This document shows positions 1 to 6,419 of a stretch of 18,125 bases of DNA, piece after piece. This stretch comes from an uncultured Bacteroidota bacterium (GTDB lineage Bacteria; Bacteroidota; Bacteroidia; 2-12-FULL-35-15), in NCBI GenBank assembly GCA_903881065.1, contig CAIRRW010000369.1, positions 1 through 18,125 of the forward strand. The letters run 5' to 3'. Made by a program: the position numbers and the translations under genes. The stretch's first letter is position 1. Each line of letters begins with the position of its first letter. The notes beneath the pieces are model-generated. The model did no database searches. It worked only from the letters and a program-made list of their open reading frames with translations, and was not told the DNA's origin.

Positions 1-87
1 TTAAACCTTTAATTAAAATACATTATGAAATCAAAAAAACAAATAAATCAACCTAATAGAGTAACAATTTTTCAAACAAAGAGTATT

Positions 88-2631
88 ATGAAAAAAGCAT
101 ATTACTTGTTTAGTGTTTTACTAATTTGCGCAACTTTTAATAGTTTCGCACAGAAAGCATATATCCCGAATACAGATGATAATACCGTTTCTGTATTAGA
201 CCTCAACACCAATTCAGTAACAGCAACACTCCCTGTTGGATCATCTCCTTATGGTGTATCCGTAACACCTGATGGAAAAAAAGTTTATATTTCTAATTAT
301 GGTGATAATACAGTAAGTGTGATAAACTCGGCAGATAATACGATTAGTAGCATAACTACTGGAGTTGGAAATGGGCCAACAGGCTTATGTGTGACGCCTG
401 ATGGTAAAGCTGTATATATTGTAAATCAAAATGATAATACGGTGTCTGTCATAAAAACTTTAGATAATTCCATTATTACTACAATCCCTGTTGGACAAAG
501 CCCTTATGGTATTAGCGTTAGTCCGAATAACAACTCAGTTTATGTAAGCAATCAAACTGATAATACTGTGAGTGTAATTAATACATCTACAAATACTGTT
601 GTTGCAACTGTTTTTGTCGGTTATTTACCTACAGGGATTTCTGTAACCCCAGATGCTAGCAAAGTATATGTAGTAAATCAATATGATGGCACTGTATCAG
701 TAATAAATACGTCCAACAATTTAGTTTCAGCAACAATAACAGTTGGTAGTAATCCATATTGTGCCTGCTTTAGTCCTAATGGAGGAACTGCATATGTTAC
801 AAATTGGAATGACAATACTGTTTCCGTTATAAACACAACAACTAATACCGTTTTAACTACATTTCTTGTTGGCACATCACCATTTGGTGTAAATGTTAGT
901 CCTGATGGTAGCAAAATTTATACTTCCAATCACGATGATGGAACTATAAATGTGAATAATTCATCTGATAATAGCTTTGTTTCAACAATTCCTGCAGGAA
1001 ATTCCCCTTCAGGTTTTGGGAATTTCATTATTAATTCTCTTGCAGTTGGTTGTATTTCTGCCCCTGCACCTCCTACTATTACTGGACCAAATTCAATTTG
1101 CGGTTTAACTTCTGCTAATTATGTAGCAAGTTCTCCAGTGGCTGCATCTTCTTATGCATGGACAGCACCAGCAGGGTTAACAATCACTCATGGACAAGGA
1201 ACATCAGCTATTACTGTTTCAATACCGGGAGGAACCATAGGTACTACTTTTACTGTTACAGCTTCAAATGCATGCGGAACAAGTTCTGCTGCTAATTATA
1301 TTGTAACTAAGAAACCACAGCCTGCGGCAGCGATAAATGGTCCGGTATCACTTTGTGGTGCTAACACTGCTGCTTATAATGTAGCACCTGTATTTGGAGC
1401 TACCTCTTATAACTGGTTGTTACCTGCTGGTATTACTATGGCAACTGGAGCAGGCTCTAATTCGATAACAGTTAATGTTGCCAGTAATTTTGTAACAGGC
1501 GGAATAACCGTAAATGCAATAAATGGCTGCGGTTATGTAACTGGCCCTACTCTTACCGTTTATGGAAAAGTGCCAAATGCTCCTAATACATTAACAGGAC
1601 CTACAAATATATGCGGATTAACTACTGCTGCATACAGTATTTCGGCAGCTGGAGGAGCAACAGGTTATTTCTGGACGGTACCTTCAGGTATGACAATTAC
1701 TGGAGCTGGACAGGGAACCAGCAGTATAAGGGTCTCTATTTCTGGCTTTACCAGTGGAAACATAACTGCTGCAGGAACAAACGGATGCGGTACCGGTGCC
1801 GCTAGAAGTTTAGCATTGACAACAGCAACAACACAGCCATTAGCCATTACTGGCTCTACACTAACTTGTGGGCTGACATCGGCTAATTATTCGATAGCTG
1901 CTGTAACTGGAGCGACAGGTTATACTTGGACAGTACCTGCTGGAGCAAATATTTATTCGGGTCAGAACACAACAGCAATGGTGATGACCTTTACCTCTCC
2001 ACTATCAGGAAACATAGGGGTATCGGCAACCAACGGATGTACTACCAGTTTGGTTAGAACTTTAACTGTAAGTAAATTAGAGCCGATACCTAGTATAATA
2101 ACAGGTCCTGCAACAGGTTTATGCGGATTAGGAACTGCAACTTATTCTATAGCGCCCGTAGCTGGTGCAACTGGATATACATGGGCAGTGCCTACAGGTA
2201 TGAGTATTACATCTCCACAGGGGACAACAAGTATTACAGTAAATTCTGCAACAACAGCAACAACAGGCTTCGTCAAAGTAAGTGCACAGAACAACTGTGG
2301 TAGTAGTGGACAAAAAAGTTTAACAGTAACCTGTGCAGAATCAATTTCAATGGAAAGTCAGGCAATAGCTGACAAAATGTTCTCAGAGTTGTATCCTAAC
2401 CCTACAACAAATGAATTTACTATAGAGGTGACATCCGAAGTCGATAATGCATTGGTTGTAGATGTGTATGATGTGTTAGGAAACTTATTGAAACATGAAA
2501 TTCATCAATTGAATGGCGGAAGGAGTAAAATGAAAACTAACATTACAAGTTTCAATGAAGGAATTTATTTTGCAAGAGTATTGGATAAAGACAATAATAT
2601 ACTTTATACTCAGAAGATTATTAAGAATTAG
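88..2631 (+). CDS. Secreted YVTN beta-propeller / PKD-like repeat protein with T9SS sorting domain
   Basis: A predicted cell-surface or secreted protein of 847 residues. An upstream in-frame ATG at 25 exists, but the ATG at 88 is preferred because it gives a clean signal peptide (residues 1-21, cleavage at SFA|Q). Residues 24-315 are seven YVTN/NHL-type propeller blades of 42-43 residues, each carrying a variant of DNTVSVI and a PVG-P-G-SV-PDG turn, so the propeller looks complete. Residues about 331-750 are five Ig/PKD-like repeats of about 85 residues, each with two cysteines. Residues about 766-847 form a type A T9SS C-terminal domain: LYPNPT, then VYDVLG, then a terminal KIIKN strand. The family pattern is export by Sec across the inner membrane and by T9SS across the outer membrane. 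A role in adhesion or carbohydrate/protein binding is inference; no catalytic motif was seen. It is transcribed alone and followed by a terminator. Confidence 0.92.
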   Translation: MKKAYYLFSVLLICATFNSFAQKAYIPNTDDNTVSVLDLNTNSVTATLPVGSSPYGVSVTPDGKKVYISNYGDNTVSVINSADNTISSITTGVGNGPTGLCVTPDGKAVYIVNQNDNTVSVIKTLDNSIITTIPVGQSPYGISVSPNNNSVYVSNQTDNTVSVINTSTNTVVATVFVGYLPTGISVTPDASKVYVVNQYDGTVSVINTSNNLVSATITVGSNPYCACFSPNGGTAYVTNWNDNTVSVINTTTNTVLTTFLVGTSPFGVNVSPDGSKIYTSNHDDGTINVNNSSDNSFVSTIPAGNSPSGFGNFIINSLAVGCISAPAPPTITGPNSICGLTSANYVASSPVAASSYAWTAPAGLTITHGQGTSAITVSIPGGTIGTTFTVTASNACGTSSAANYIVTKKPQPAAAINGPVSLCGANTAAYNVAPVFGATSYNWLLPAGITMATGAGSNSITVNVASNFVTGGITVNAINGCGYVTGPTLTVYGKVPNAPNTLTGPTNICGLTTAAYSISAAGGATGYFWTVPSGMTITGAGQGTSSIRVSISGFTSGNITAAGTNGCGTGAARSLALTTATTQPLAITGSTLTCGLTSANYSIAAVTGATGYTWTVPAGANIYSGQNTTAMVMTFTSPLSGNIGVSATNGCTTSLVRTLTVSKLEPIPSIITGPATGLCGLGTATYSIAPVAGATGYTWAVPTGMSITSPQGTTSITVNSATTATTGFVKVSAQNNCGSSGQKSLTVTCAESISMESQAIADKMFSELYPNPTTNEFTIEVTSEVDNALVVDVYDVLGNLLKHEIHQLNGGRSKMKTNITSFNEGIYFARVLDKDNNILYTQKIIKN
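157..1020 (+). repeat. Seven in-frame 126-129 bp propeller-blade repeats
   Basis: Blades begin at about 157, 283, 412, 538, 664, 790 and 916, so the period is 126 bp (42 codons) except for one 129-bp unit. Each unit starts with a variant of VYVSN and contains DNTVSVI. Seven blades match a closed seven-bladed propeller. Divergence between units is moderate, so the array is old rather than a recent slippage expansion. Confidence 0.85.
1078..2336 (+). repeat. Five in-frame ~255 bp Ig/PKD-like domain repeats
   Basis: Units start at about 1078, 1333, 1591, 1846 and 2098 (spacings 255, 258, 255, 252 bp). Each begins with a variant of ITGP-x-x-ICGLT-x-ANYS, passes through GAT-x-Y-x-W-x-x-P-AG, and ends near NGCG. 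The first and last cysteines of each unit lie roughly 55-60 residues apart and probably form one disulfide per domain, as suits an exported protein; the disulfide is inference. Confidence 0.85.
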
Positions 2632-2647
2632 ATTGGAAGTTAAAAGT

Positions 2648-2686
2648 AAAAAATCCTGTTGCAAGTGTTTGCAACAGGATTTTTTT
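2648..2686. terminator. Bidirectional rho-independent terminator
   Basis: Perfect inverted repeat: arms 2651-2664 and 2669-2682, with a GTGT loop. The arm core is AATCCTGTTGC. Flanking A and T runs lengthen the stem to about 17 bp. Seven T lie at 2680-2686 on the + side, and the - strand also reads into TTTTTTACTTTT. It sits between the convergent ends of the secreted-protein gene (2631) and fmt (2754), so it can stop both transcripts. Confidence 0.92.
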
Positions 2687-2753
2687 GAATTAATTCTAAA
2701 AATAATTGATTCAAGAATCAATGGAAAAAGCTAAATTCTGAATTTACAAAGTA

Positions 2754-3728
2754 TTATTCGAGTTTGTTATTAAACAAAACTCTCCAATTATCATTTATTG
2801 GAAAACCTCTTAAAAATTCCATTATCTCCATTCTTTTTTTACCTGATAATTGTAAATCAAGAATAGAAATGTATCCTCCAACAACTCCAATTTTTAAATA
2901 GTTCTTGGAATCAGTATGAATACTGCCAACTGCTTCTTTGTGTTGAGTAATTTCTTTTTGACATTTAAATATTTTCAAATGATGCGTTCTATTATCAGTA
3001 CCACAAATTATAGTATAAGCTGCGGGATAAGGGCTTAATCCACGAACAAAATTAAATATTTCAGTTAATGATTTGTTCCAGTTAATGAAACAGTCGTCTT
3101 TAAATATTTTTGATGCCGGTTTAATTTCTTGGTCTTTTGTTACTAATTCTGATTGATCAACTTGCGGATAATTATCAATCTCAATTGCTTGAACAGTCTT
3201 TAAAATAAGAGATGCTCCTATTTTCATTAACTTGCCGTGAATTATTTCAGCATTATCATTTTCTTTTATTGAAGTCTTTTCCTGATAAATTATTTTTCCT
3301 GTATCAATTTCATGTTGAAGAAAAAAAGTAGATACACCTGTTTCTTTTTCTCCATTTATTATAGCCCAATTAATAGGTGCCGCTCCTCTATATTGCGGCA
3401 ATAGTGAGCCATGAAGATTAACAGTCCCCTTCTTTGGCATATTCCAAACTACTTCAGGCAACATTCGGAACGCTACAACAATTTGTAAATCGGCATTAAG
3501 TCCTCTTAGTTGAGTTAAAAATACTTCGTCCTTTAATTTTTCAGGCTGAAGAATATTCAAACCTTTTTCAATTGCATACTTTTTTACTTCAGATTGCTGT
3601 AATTGTTGACCACGTCCTGCAGGTCTATCCGGCGCTGTAATTACAGCAACTATGTTATACTTATTCTTAATTAGTATATCCAGAGAGGCGACTGCAAATT
3701 CGGGCGTGCCCATAAAAATTATTCTCAT
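2754..3728 (-). CDS. fmt: Methionyl-tRNA formyltransferase
   Basis: Transfers a formyl group from 10-formyl-tetrahydrofolate to Met-tRNAfMet, the initiator tRNA, in the cytoplasm. The 324-residue length is normal for the family. Visible landmarks are MGTPEFAV (6-13), the APDRPAGRG loop (32-40) and the catalytic segment NLHGSLLPQYRGAAPI with Asn104 and His106. Asp142 in HEIDTGK completes the formyltransferase triad known from E. coli Fmt (N106/H108/D144). The C-terminal OB-like tRNA-binding part (about 205-324) is present. The start at 3728 gives the canonical MRIIFMGTPEFA N-terminus. No def (peptide deformylase) gene is adjacent in this window. A -7 promoter box lies 45 bp upstream. Confidence 0.97.
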   Translation of the reverse strand: MRIIFMGTPEFAVASLDILIKNKYNIVAVITAPDRPAGRGQQLQQSEVKKYAIEKGLNILQPEKLKDEVFLTQLRGLNADLQIVVAFRMLPEVVWNMPKKGTVNLHGSLLPQYRGAAPINWAIINGEKETGVSTFFLQHEIDTGKIIYQEKTSIKENDNAEIIHGKLMKIGASLILKTVQAIEIDNYPQVDQSELVTKDQEIKPASKIFKDDCFINWNKSLTEIFNFVRGLSPYPAAYTIICGTDNRTHHLKIFKCQKEITQHKEAVGSIHTDSKNYLKIGVVGGYISILDLQLSGKKRMEIMEFLRGFPINDNWRVLFNNKLE

Positions 3729-3759
3729 AAATAAGAGGTATTAATATTTAGGGTTGAGT

Positions 3760-3782
3760 TATATATTTGATGCAAATATATA
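3760..3782. promoter_or_regulatory. Perfect 10-bp palindrome over the fmt -7 box
   Basis: Arms TATATATTTG (3760-3769) and CAAATATATA (3773-3782) are perfect reverse complements with a 3-nt spacer. The palindrome contains the fmt -7 box on the - strand and an equally good TATATTTG on the + strand facing it. It could be an operator or a pair of face-to-face promoter boxes; the sequence alone cannot separate these. Confidence 0.45.
3773..3780 (-). promoter_or_regulatory. -7 promoter element for fmt
   Basis: The + strand reads CAAATATA, which is TATATTTG on the - strand, an exact match to the Bacteroidota -7 consensus TAnnTTTG. It lies 45 bp upstream of the fmt start codon. No good TTTG -33 element is seen at the usual 17-23 bp spacing, so the call rests on the -7 box and position. 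Confidence 0.45.
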
Positions 3783-3840
3783 GTAAATTATAACTATAGA
3801 AGTTCATTGGATTTTCAACCTTAAAATAACAGGTAACAAA

Positions 3841-3887
3841 AACGGAGTTATTAAAAATATTTTAGTAAACATTTTAATAACTCTGTT
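3841..3887 (-). terminator. Rho-independent terminator of the CBS-domain gene
   Basis: Arms 3841-3856 and 3872-3887 are 16 nt long and pair with a single mismatch that can form a wobble. The loop is about 15 nt. Reading the - strand, the stem ends in CCGTTTTTGTTACC, giving a short T tract. It starts 20 bp past the stop codon of the CBS-pair gene, consistent with terminating that transcript before fmt. The stem is AT-rich, so efficiency is uncertain. Confidence 0.65.
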
Positions 3888-3906
3888 CAAAAAATCAAGT
3901 TTAAAC

Positions 3907-4335
3907 TTATCCGGAAATATAGTTCTCGAGATTCTTAATGGTGTTTTTTTGTTCTTCAATTACAAATCTAACTGCATCGCCTAAAGAAATTACTCCAACC
4001 AATTTACCATCATCTACTACAGGTAAATGTCGAAAATTTTTATCTGTCATTATCTTCATGCAATCATCAATTGAAGTTGTTGTTTTTACAGTAAAAACAT
4101 TACCTGTCATGATTTCACTTATACAAGTAGAATCGGAGGATTTGTCCTTAAGTACAACTTTTCTGGCGTAATCGCGTTCAGAAAAAATACCTACTAATTT
4201 ATCATTTTCGGTAACTATAACGGCTCCGATATTTTTTTCGGACATTAAACGAAGTGCTTCAATGACCATGCTTTCAGGTGAAACACTACATACAGCGTTG
4301 CCTTTTGTTTTGAGTATTTGATTAACTATTGCCAT
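3907..4335 (-). CDS. Stand-alone CBS-domain pair protein
   Basis: A 142-residue cytosolic protein made almost entirely of two CBS motifs (about residues 8-60 and 72-132), the Bateman module that binds adenosine nucleotides or other adenosyl ligands. The first motif ends with GIFSERDYARKV and the second with HLPVVDDGKLVGVISLGDAV; the T/S-x-x-D-type ends are where the ligand ribose and phosphates usually contact. There is no attached transporter, dehydrogenase or kinase domain, so it is a free regulatory subunit or ligand sensor. Its partner is unknown and the neighbours do not reveal one. It is monocistronic, with its own terminator downstream and a candidate -7 box upstream. Confidence 0.9.
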   Translation of the reverse strand: MAIVNQILKTKGNAVCSVSPESMVIEALRLMSEKNIGAVIVTENDKLVGIFSERDYARKVVLKDKSSDSTCISEIMTGNVFTVKTTTSIDDCMKIMTDKNFRHLPVVDDGKLVGVISLGDAVRFVIEEQKNTIKNLENYISG

Positions 4336-4409
4336 AAGAAGAAGGGATAAAGTGAATACTATATATAATTGAATTCGATGCCTAAATTAGTTAAAAATAG
4401 TGTATTCTA

Positions 4410-4417
4410 CAAATTTA
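4410..4417 (-). promoter_or_regulatory. Candidate -7 promoter element for the CBS-pair gene
   Basis: The + strand reads CAAATTTA, which is TAAATTTG on the - strand, matching TAnnTTTG. It lies 75 bp upstream of the CBS-pair start. A TTG-containing match is about 25 bp further upstream, longer than ideal for a -33 element. Confidence 0.35.
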
Positions 4418-4588
4418 TAACATTAAACTTGTGATAACTGATCAATATCATAATTAATAAAGACTACTAAATATTTCGGGTGAAGCGTATTGAAACTTTG
4501 CCGTTTTATGAAATATGTCATTAGCAAACAGTTGAAATTTGTTTGTACAATGGAGGAATACGTCCAATTAACTTTAGGTTGAATAATA

Positions 4589-4659
4589 ACAATGTCGTTC
4601 GCGAAGAAAACAATGTCGTTCGCATAGAGAATAGTGTGGTTCGCGAAGAGAACAATGTT
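4589..4659. repeat. 21-bp tandem repeat containing the palindrome TTCGCGAA
   Basis: Three full 21-bp units (4589-4609, 4610-4630, 4631-4651) and a partial fourth (4652-4659). The core pattern is ACAATGTCGTTCGCGAAGA. Units 1 and 3 keep the 8-bp palindrome TTCGCGAA; unit 2 has TTCGCATA. The 21-bp period equals two helical turns, so the palindromes lie on one face of the DNA. The units are GC-richer than the surrounding DNA. Function is unknown. Confidence 0.85.
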
Positions 4660-4680
4660 AAAGGTGTAAGAAGTTTATTA

Positions 4681-4716
4681 ATAAGTTAAGTGGGAGTTTT
4701 GCTCCTAAAAACTTAT
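4681..4716 (-). terminator. Possible weak hairpin terminator of the desaturase gene
   Basis: Outer arms ATAAGTT (4681-4687) and AACTTAT (4710-4716) pair, and inner GGAG/CTCC pair around a 5-nt loop, leaving an internal bulge. It begins 28 bp past the desaturase stop codon on the - strand. The following bases (TAATAAACTT) are not a strong T tract, so termination is only a possibility. Confidence 0.3.
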
Positions 4717-4743
4717 ATCTCGATTCCAGTATGAAGATTATTC

Positions 4744-6213
4744 TTAGATTAGGTCAGTAGCTATTTTTGCAGAAAGCAAACAAAGTGGGATACCCGGACC
4801 AGGATGAACACTTCCTCCGCAAAAATATAGATTTTTTATGTCTTTTGAGAAGTTTGGGTGACGCAAGAAAGCTGCAAACATATTGTTGGAAGCATTGCCA
4901 TATATCGCACCAAAAGCTGATGAAGTGCGCTGTTCGATAATACGTGGATCCATAAGTAATTCACATTCTATAAGTGGGCGAATATCTGTTTTTAATATTC
5001 TGCTAAGTTTTTTAATAACATAATCCCTCATGTCATTTACAAGCTTATCCCAATCCTGACCGCTATTATAAGGAACATTCATAAAAGTAAACCAATTTTC
5101 ACAGCCTTCGGGTGAATCAGTTGAAGTAACTTTTGAAGTAACATTCACGTAAATTGTTGGGTCGTGATAAATAGTTTGTTTATTGATTACTGCATCGAAT
5201 TCTTCGGGATAATTGTCACTGAAAAAAATGTTGTGCAGATGAAGTTCTTTAAACTGTTTTTTTATTCCCCAATAAAAAATGATACCAGATGAAGACTTGG
5301 GCTGACTTAATGTTTTCTTAGGTTTTCTTGCATTAGGCAATAAATTTTTATAGGTGTTGAAAATATCTGCATTACTGATTACAACATCAAATGCCTGAAA
5401 TCCGTCCTTAGTAATTACCCCTTTTATCTTCTTGTTTTCAACAGTAATTTCTTTAACAGGAGTGGACAATTTGAATGTTACTCCAATTTCCTTTGCTAAT
5501 TTAACGAGAGATTCTGTAATACTGTAAATTCCTCCAACAGGATAATAGGCACCTTGTTCAATTTCAACATAAGGAATTACATTTAATGTAGCAGGTGCCA
5601 CATAAGGGCTTGAGCCGTTATAAGTAGCGTACCTGTTAAACATCTGAATCATCTTTTTATCTGTAAAGGCTTTTTCATTCGCTGAATTCATTGTATTGAA
5701 AGCGCCTATTTTAGCAAAATTTATTAACCCTTTTGCTACTGCTCTTGTAAAATAATTTTTCGCTTTATGTAAGGAATTCATCAAGAACAATTCTCCAGTA
5801 AGGTTATAAATCATTTCGGTTTGTTCGAGATATTTTATGATGGCTTGCTCGCTATCTGATGTTTTAGATGCCATGTATTTGGCATATTCCTTCTTCCCAT
5901 GCGGTGAATCGAGCACTGTGCCATCTTCGAAAAAGAATCGAAATACAGGATTAAGATGTATGTAATTAAAATAATCGCGAGGGTTTTTACCAGAAAGAAT
6001 AAATAATTCATCAACAAGAAAGGGTAATGTAAATACTGATGGACCGAAATCAAAGCGGTAACCTTTACAGATTTCTTCTGATAATTTCCCTCCTGCAAAA
6101 TCATTTGCCTCGAATACAGTTACTTTGTAACCTTTATTTTGCATACGTATAGCAGCAGCCATACCTGCTACACCTGAACCGATAACAGCACAATTTTTAT
6201 TTATTCCATTCAT
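4744..6213 (-). CDS. CrtI/CrtD-type carotenoid desaturase (FAD-dependent)
   Basis: A 489-residue FAD-dependent oxidoreductase of the phytoene-desaturase family, expected at the membrane acting on carotenoid or polyene chains. The N-terminal Rossmann motif GSGVAG (12-17), Glu35 and AGGK (40-43) bind FAD. GYRFDFGPSVFTLP follows at 51-64. The C-terminal signature CGGSVHPGPGIPL (465-477) is the form I associate with CrtD-like 1-hydroxycarotenoid 3,4-desaturases of Bacteroidota more than the CAGASTHPG-type of CrtI, but this is recognition from memory. It could act as CrtI, as CrtD, or on another polyene. No crtB, crtY or crtZ is in the window. It is divergent from the aryl-polyene-type operon across 206 bp. 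Start 6213 places the Rossmann motif normally. Confidence 0.88.
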   Translation of the reverse strand: MNGINKNCAVIGSGVAGMAAAIRMQNKGYKVTVFEANDFAGGKLSEEICKGYRFDFGPSVFTLPFLVDELFILSGKNPRDYFNYIHLNPVFRFFFEDGTVLDSPHGKKEYAKYMASKTSDSEQAIIKYLEQTEMIYNLTGELFLMNSLHKAKNYFTRAVAKGLINFAKIGAFNTMNSANEKAFTDKKMIQMFNRYATYNGSSPYVAPATLNVIPYVEIEQGAYYPVGGIYSITESLVKLAKEIGVTFKLSTPVKEITVENKKIKGVITKDGFQAFDVVISNADIFNTYKNLLPNARKPKKTLSQPKSSSGIIFYWGIKKQFKELHLHNIFFSDNYPEEFDAVINKQTIYHDPTIYVNVTSKVTSTDSPEGCENWFTFMNVPYNSGQDWDKLVNDMRDYVIKKLSRILKTDIRPLIECELLMDPRIIEQRTSSAFGAIYGNASNNMFAAFLRHPNFSKDIKNLYFCGGSVHPGPGIPLCLLSAKIATDLI

Positions 6214-6249
6214 TTTTTATGTGATTTTGAATTTTCAATTTAAGGTGGG

Positions 6250-6257
6250 CAAAAATA
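6250..6257 (-). promoter_or_regulatory. Candidate -7 promoter element for the carotenoid desaturase
   Basis: The + strand reads CAAAAATA, which is TATTTTTG on the - strand, an exact TAnnTTTG match 37 bp upstream of the desaturase start. The same octamer forms the -7 box on the other side of this divergent region. No clear TTTG -33 element is seen. Confidence 0.45.
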
Positions 6258-6327
6258 GTTGAAATATATCGATGGAAATCCATGTATGACAATAATCATT
6301 TATCTTTATTAACAAAACAATCAAAAC

Positions 6328-6358
6328 TTTGGATATCATCAATAAAGGTTTATTTTTG
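6328..6358 (+). promoter_or_regulatory. Bacteroidota-type promoter for the ammonia-lyase gene
   Basis: TTTG at 6328-6331 (-33) and TATTTTTG at 6351-6358 (-7) are exact matches to the Bacteroidota consensus TTTG ... TAnnTTTG with a 19-bp spacer, within the usual range. Transcription would start near 6364, leaving an untranslated leader of about 55 nt before the ATG at 6420. Confidence 0.7.
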
Positions 6359-6419
6359 TACCCCATTAAAAAGTTAAGCGACGAAAGTTAGAAATTACAG
6401 GATAGAAAGAAAGTTTGAA

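Larger units (their letters stand above)
4336..4743. other. 408-bp intergenic region between the CBS gene and the desaturase
   Basis: No convincing gene lies here. It holds the candidate CBS-gene promoter near 4410, a 21-bp tandem repeat at 4589-4659 and a possible hairpin at 4681-4716 downstream of the desaturase. The longest ATG reading frame noticed (4508-4582, 24 codons) has no supporting context. Confidence 0.6.

Noticed and set aside
25..87. Earlier in-frame ATG of the propeller protein
   Set aside because: Starting here puts 21 polar, Lys/Gln/Asn-rich residues before the signal peptide. The ATG at 88 gives a normal lipophilic signal sequence with a cleavage site.
3762..3769. + strand promoter producing a coding transcript
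   Set aside because: The TATATTTG box is exact but no + strand gene follows; any transcript would be antisense to the CBS-pair gene. It is kept only as part of the palindrome.
4508..4582. 24-residue small ORF in the 4336-4743 gap
   Set aside because: No promoter, ribosome site, hydrophobic segment or conserved motif supports translation. Its length is expected by chance.
4589..4659. CRISPR array
   Set aside because: Units are directly abutting 21-bp tandem copies with no unique spacers, and there are no cas genes.
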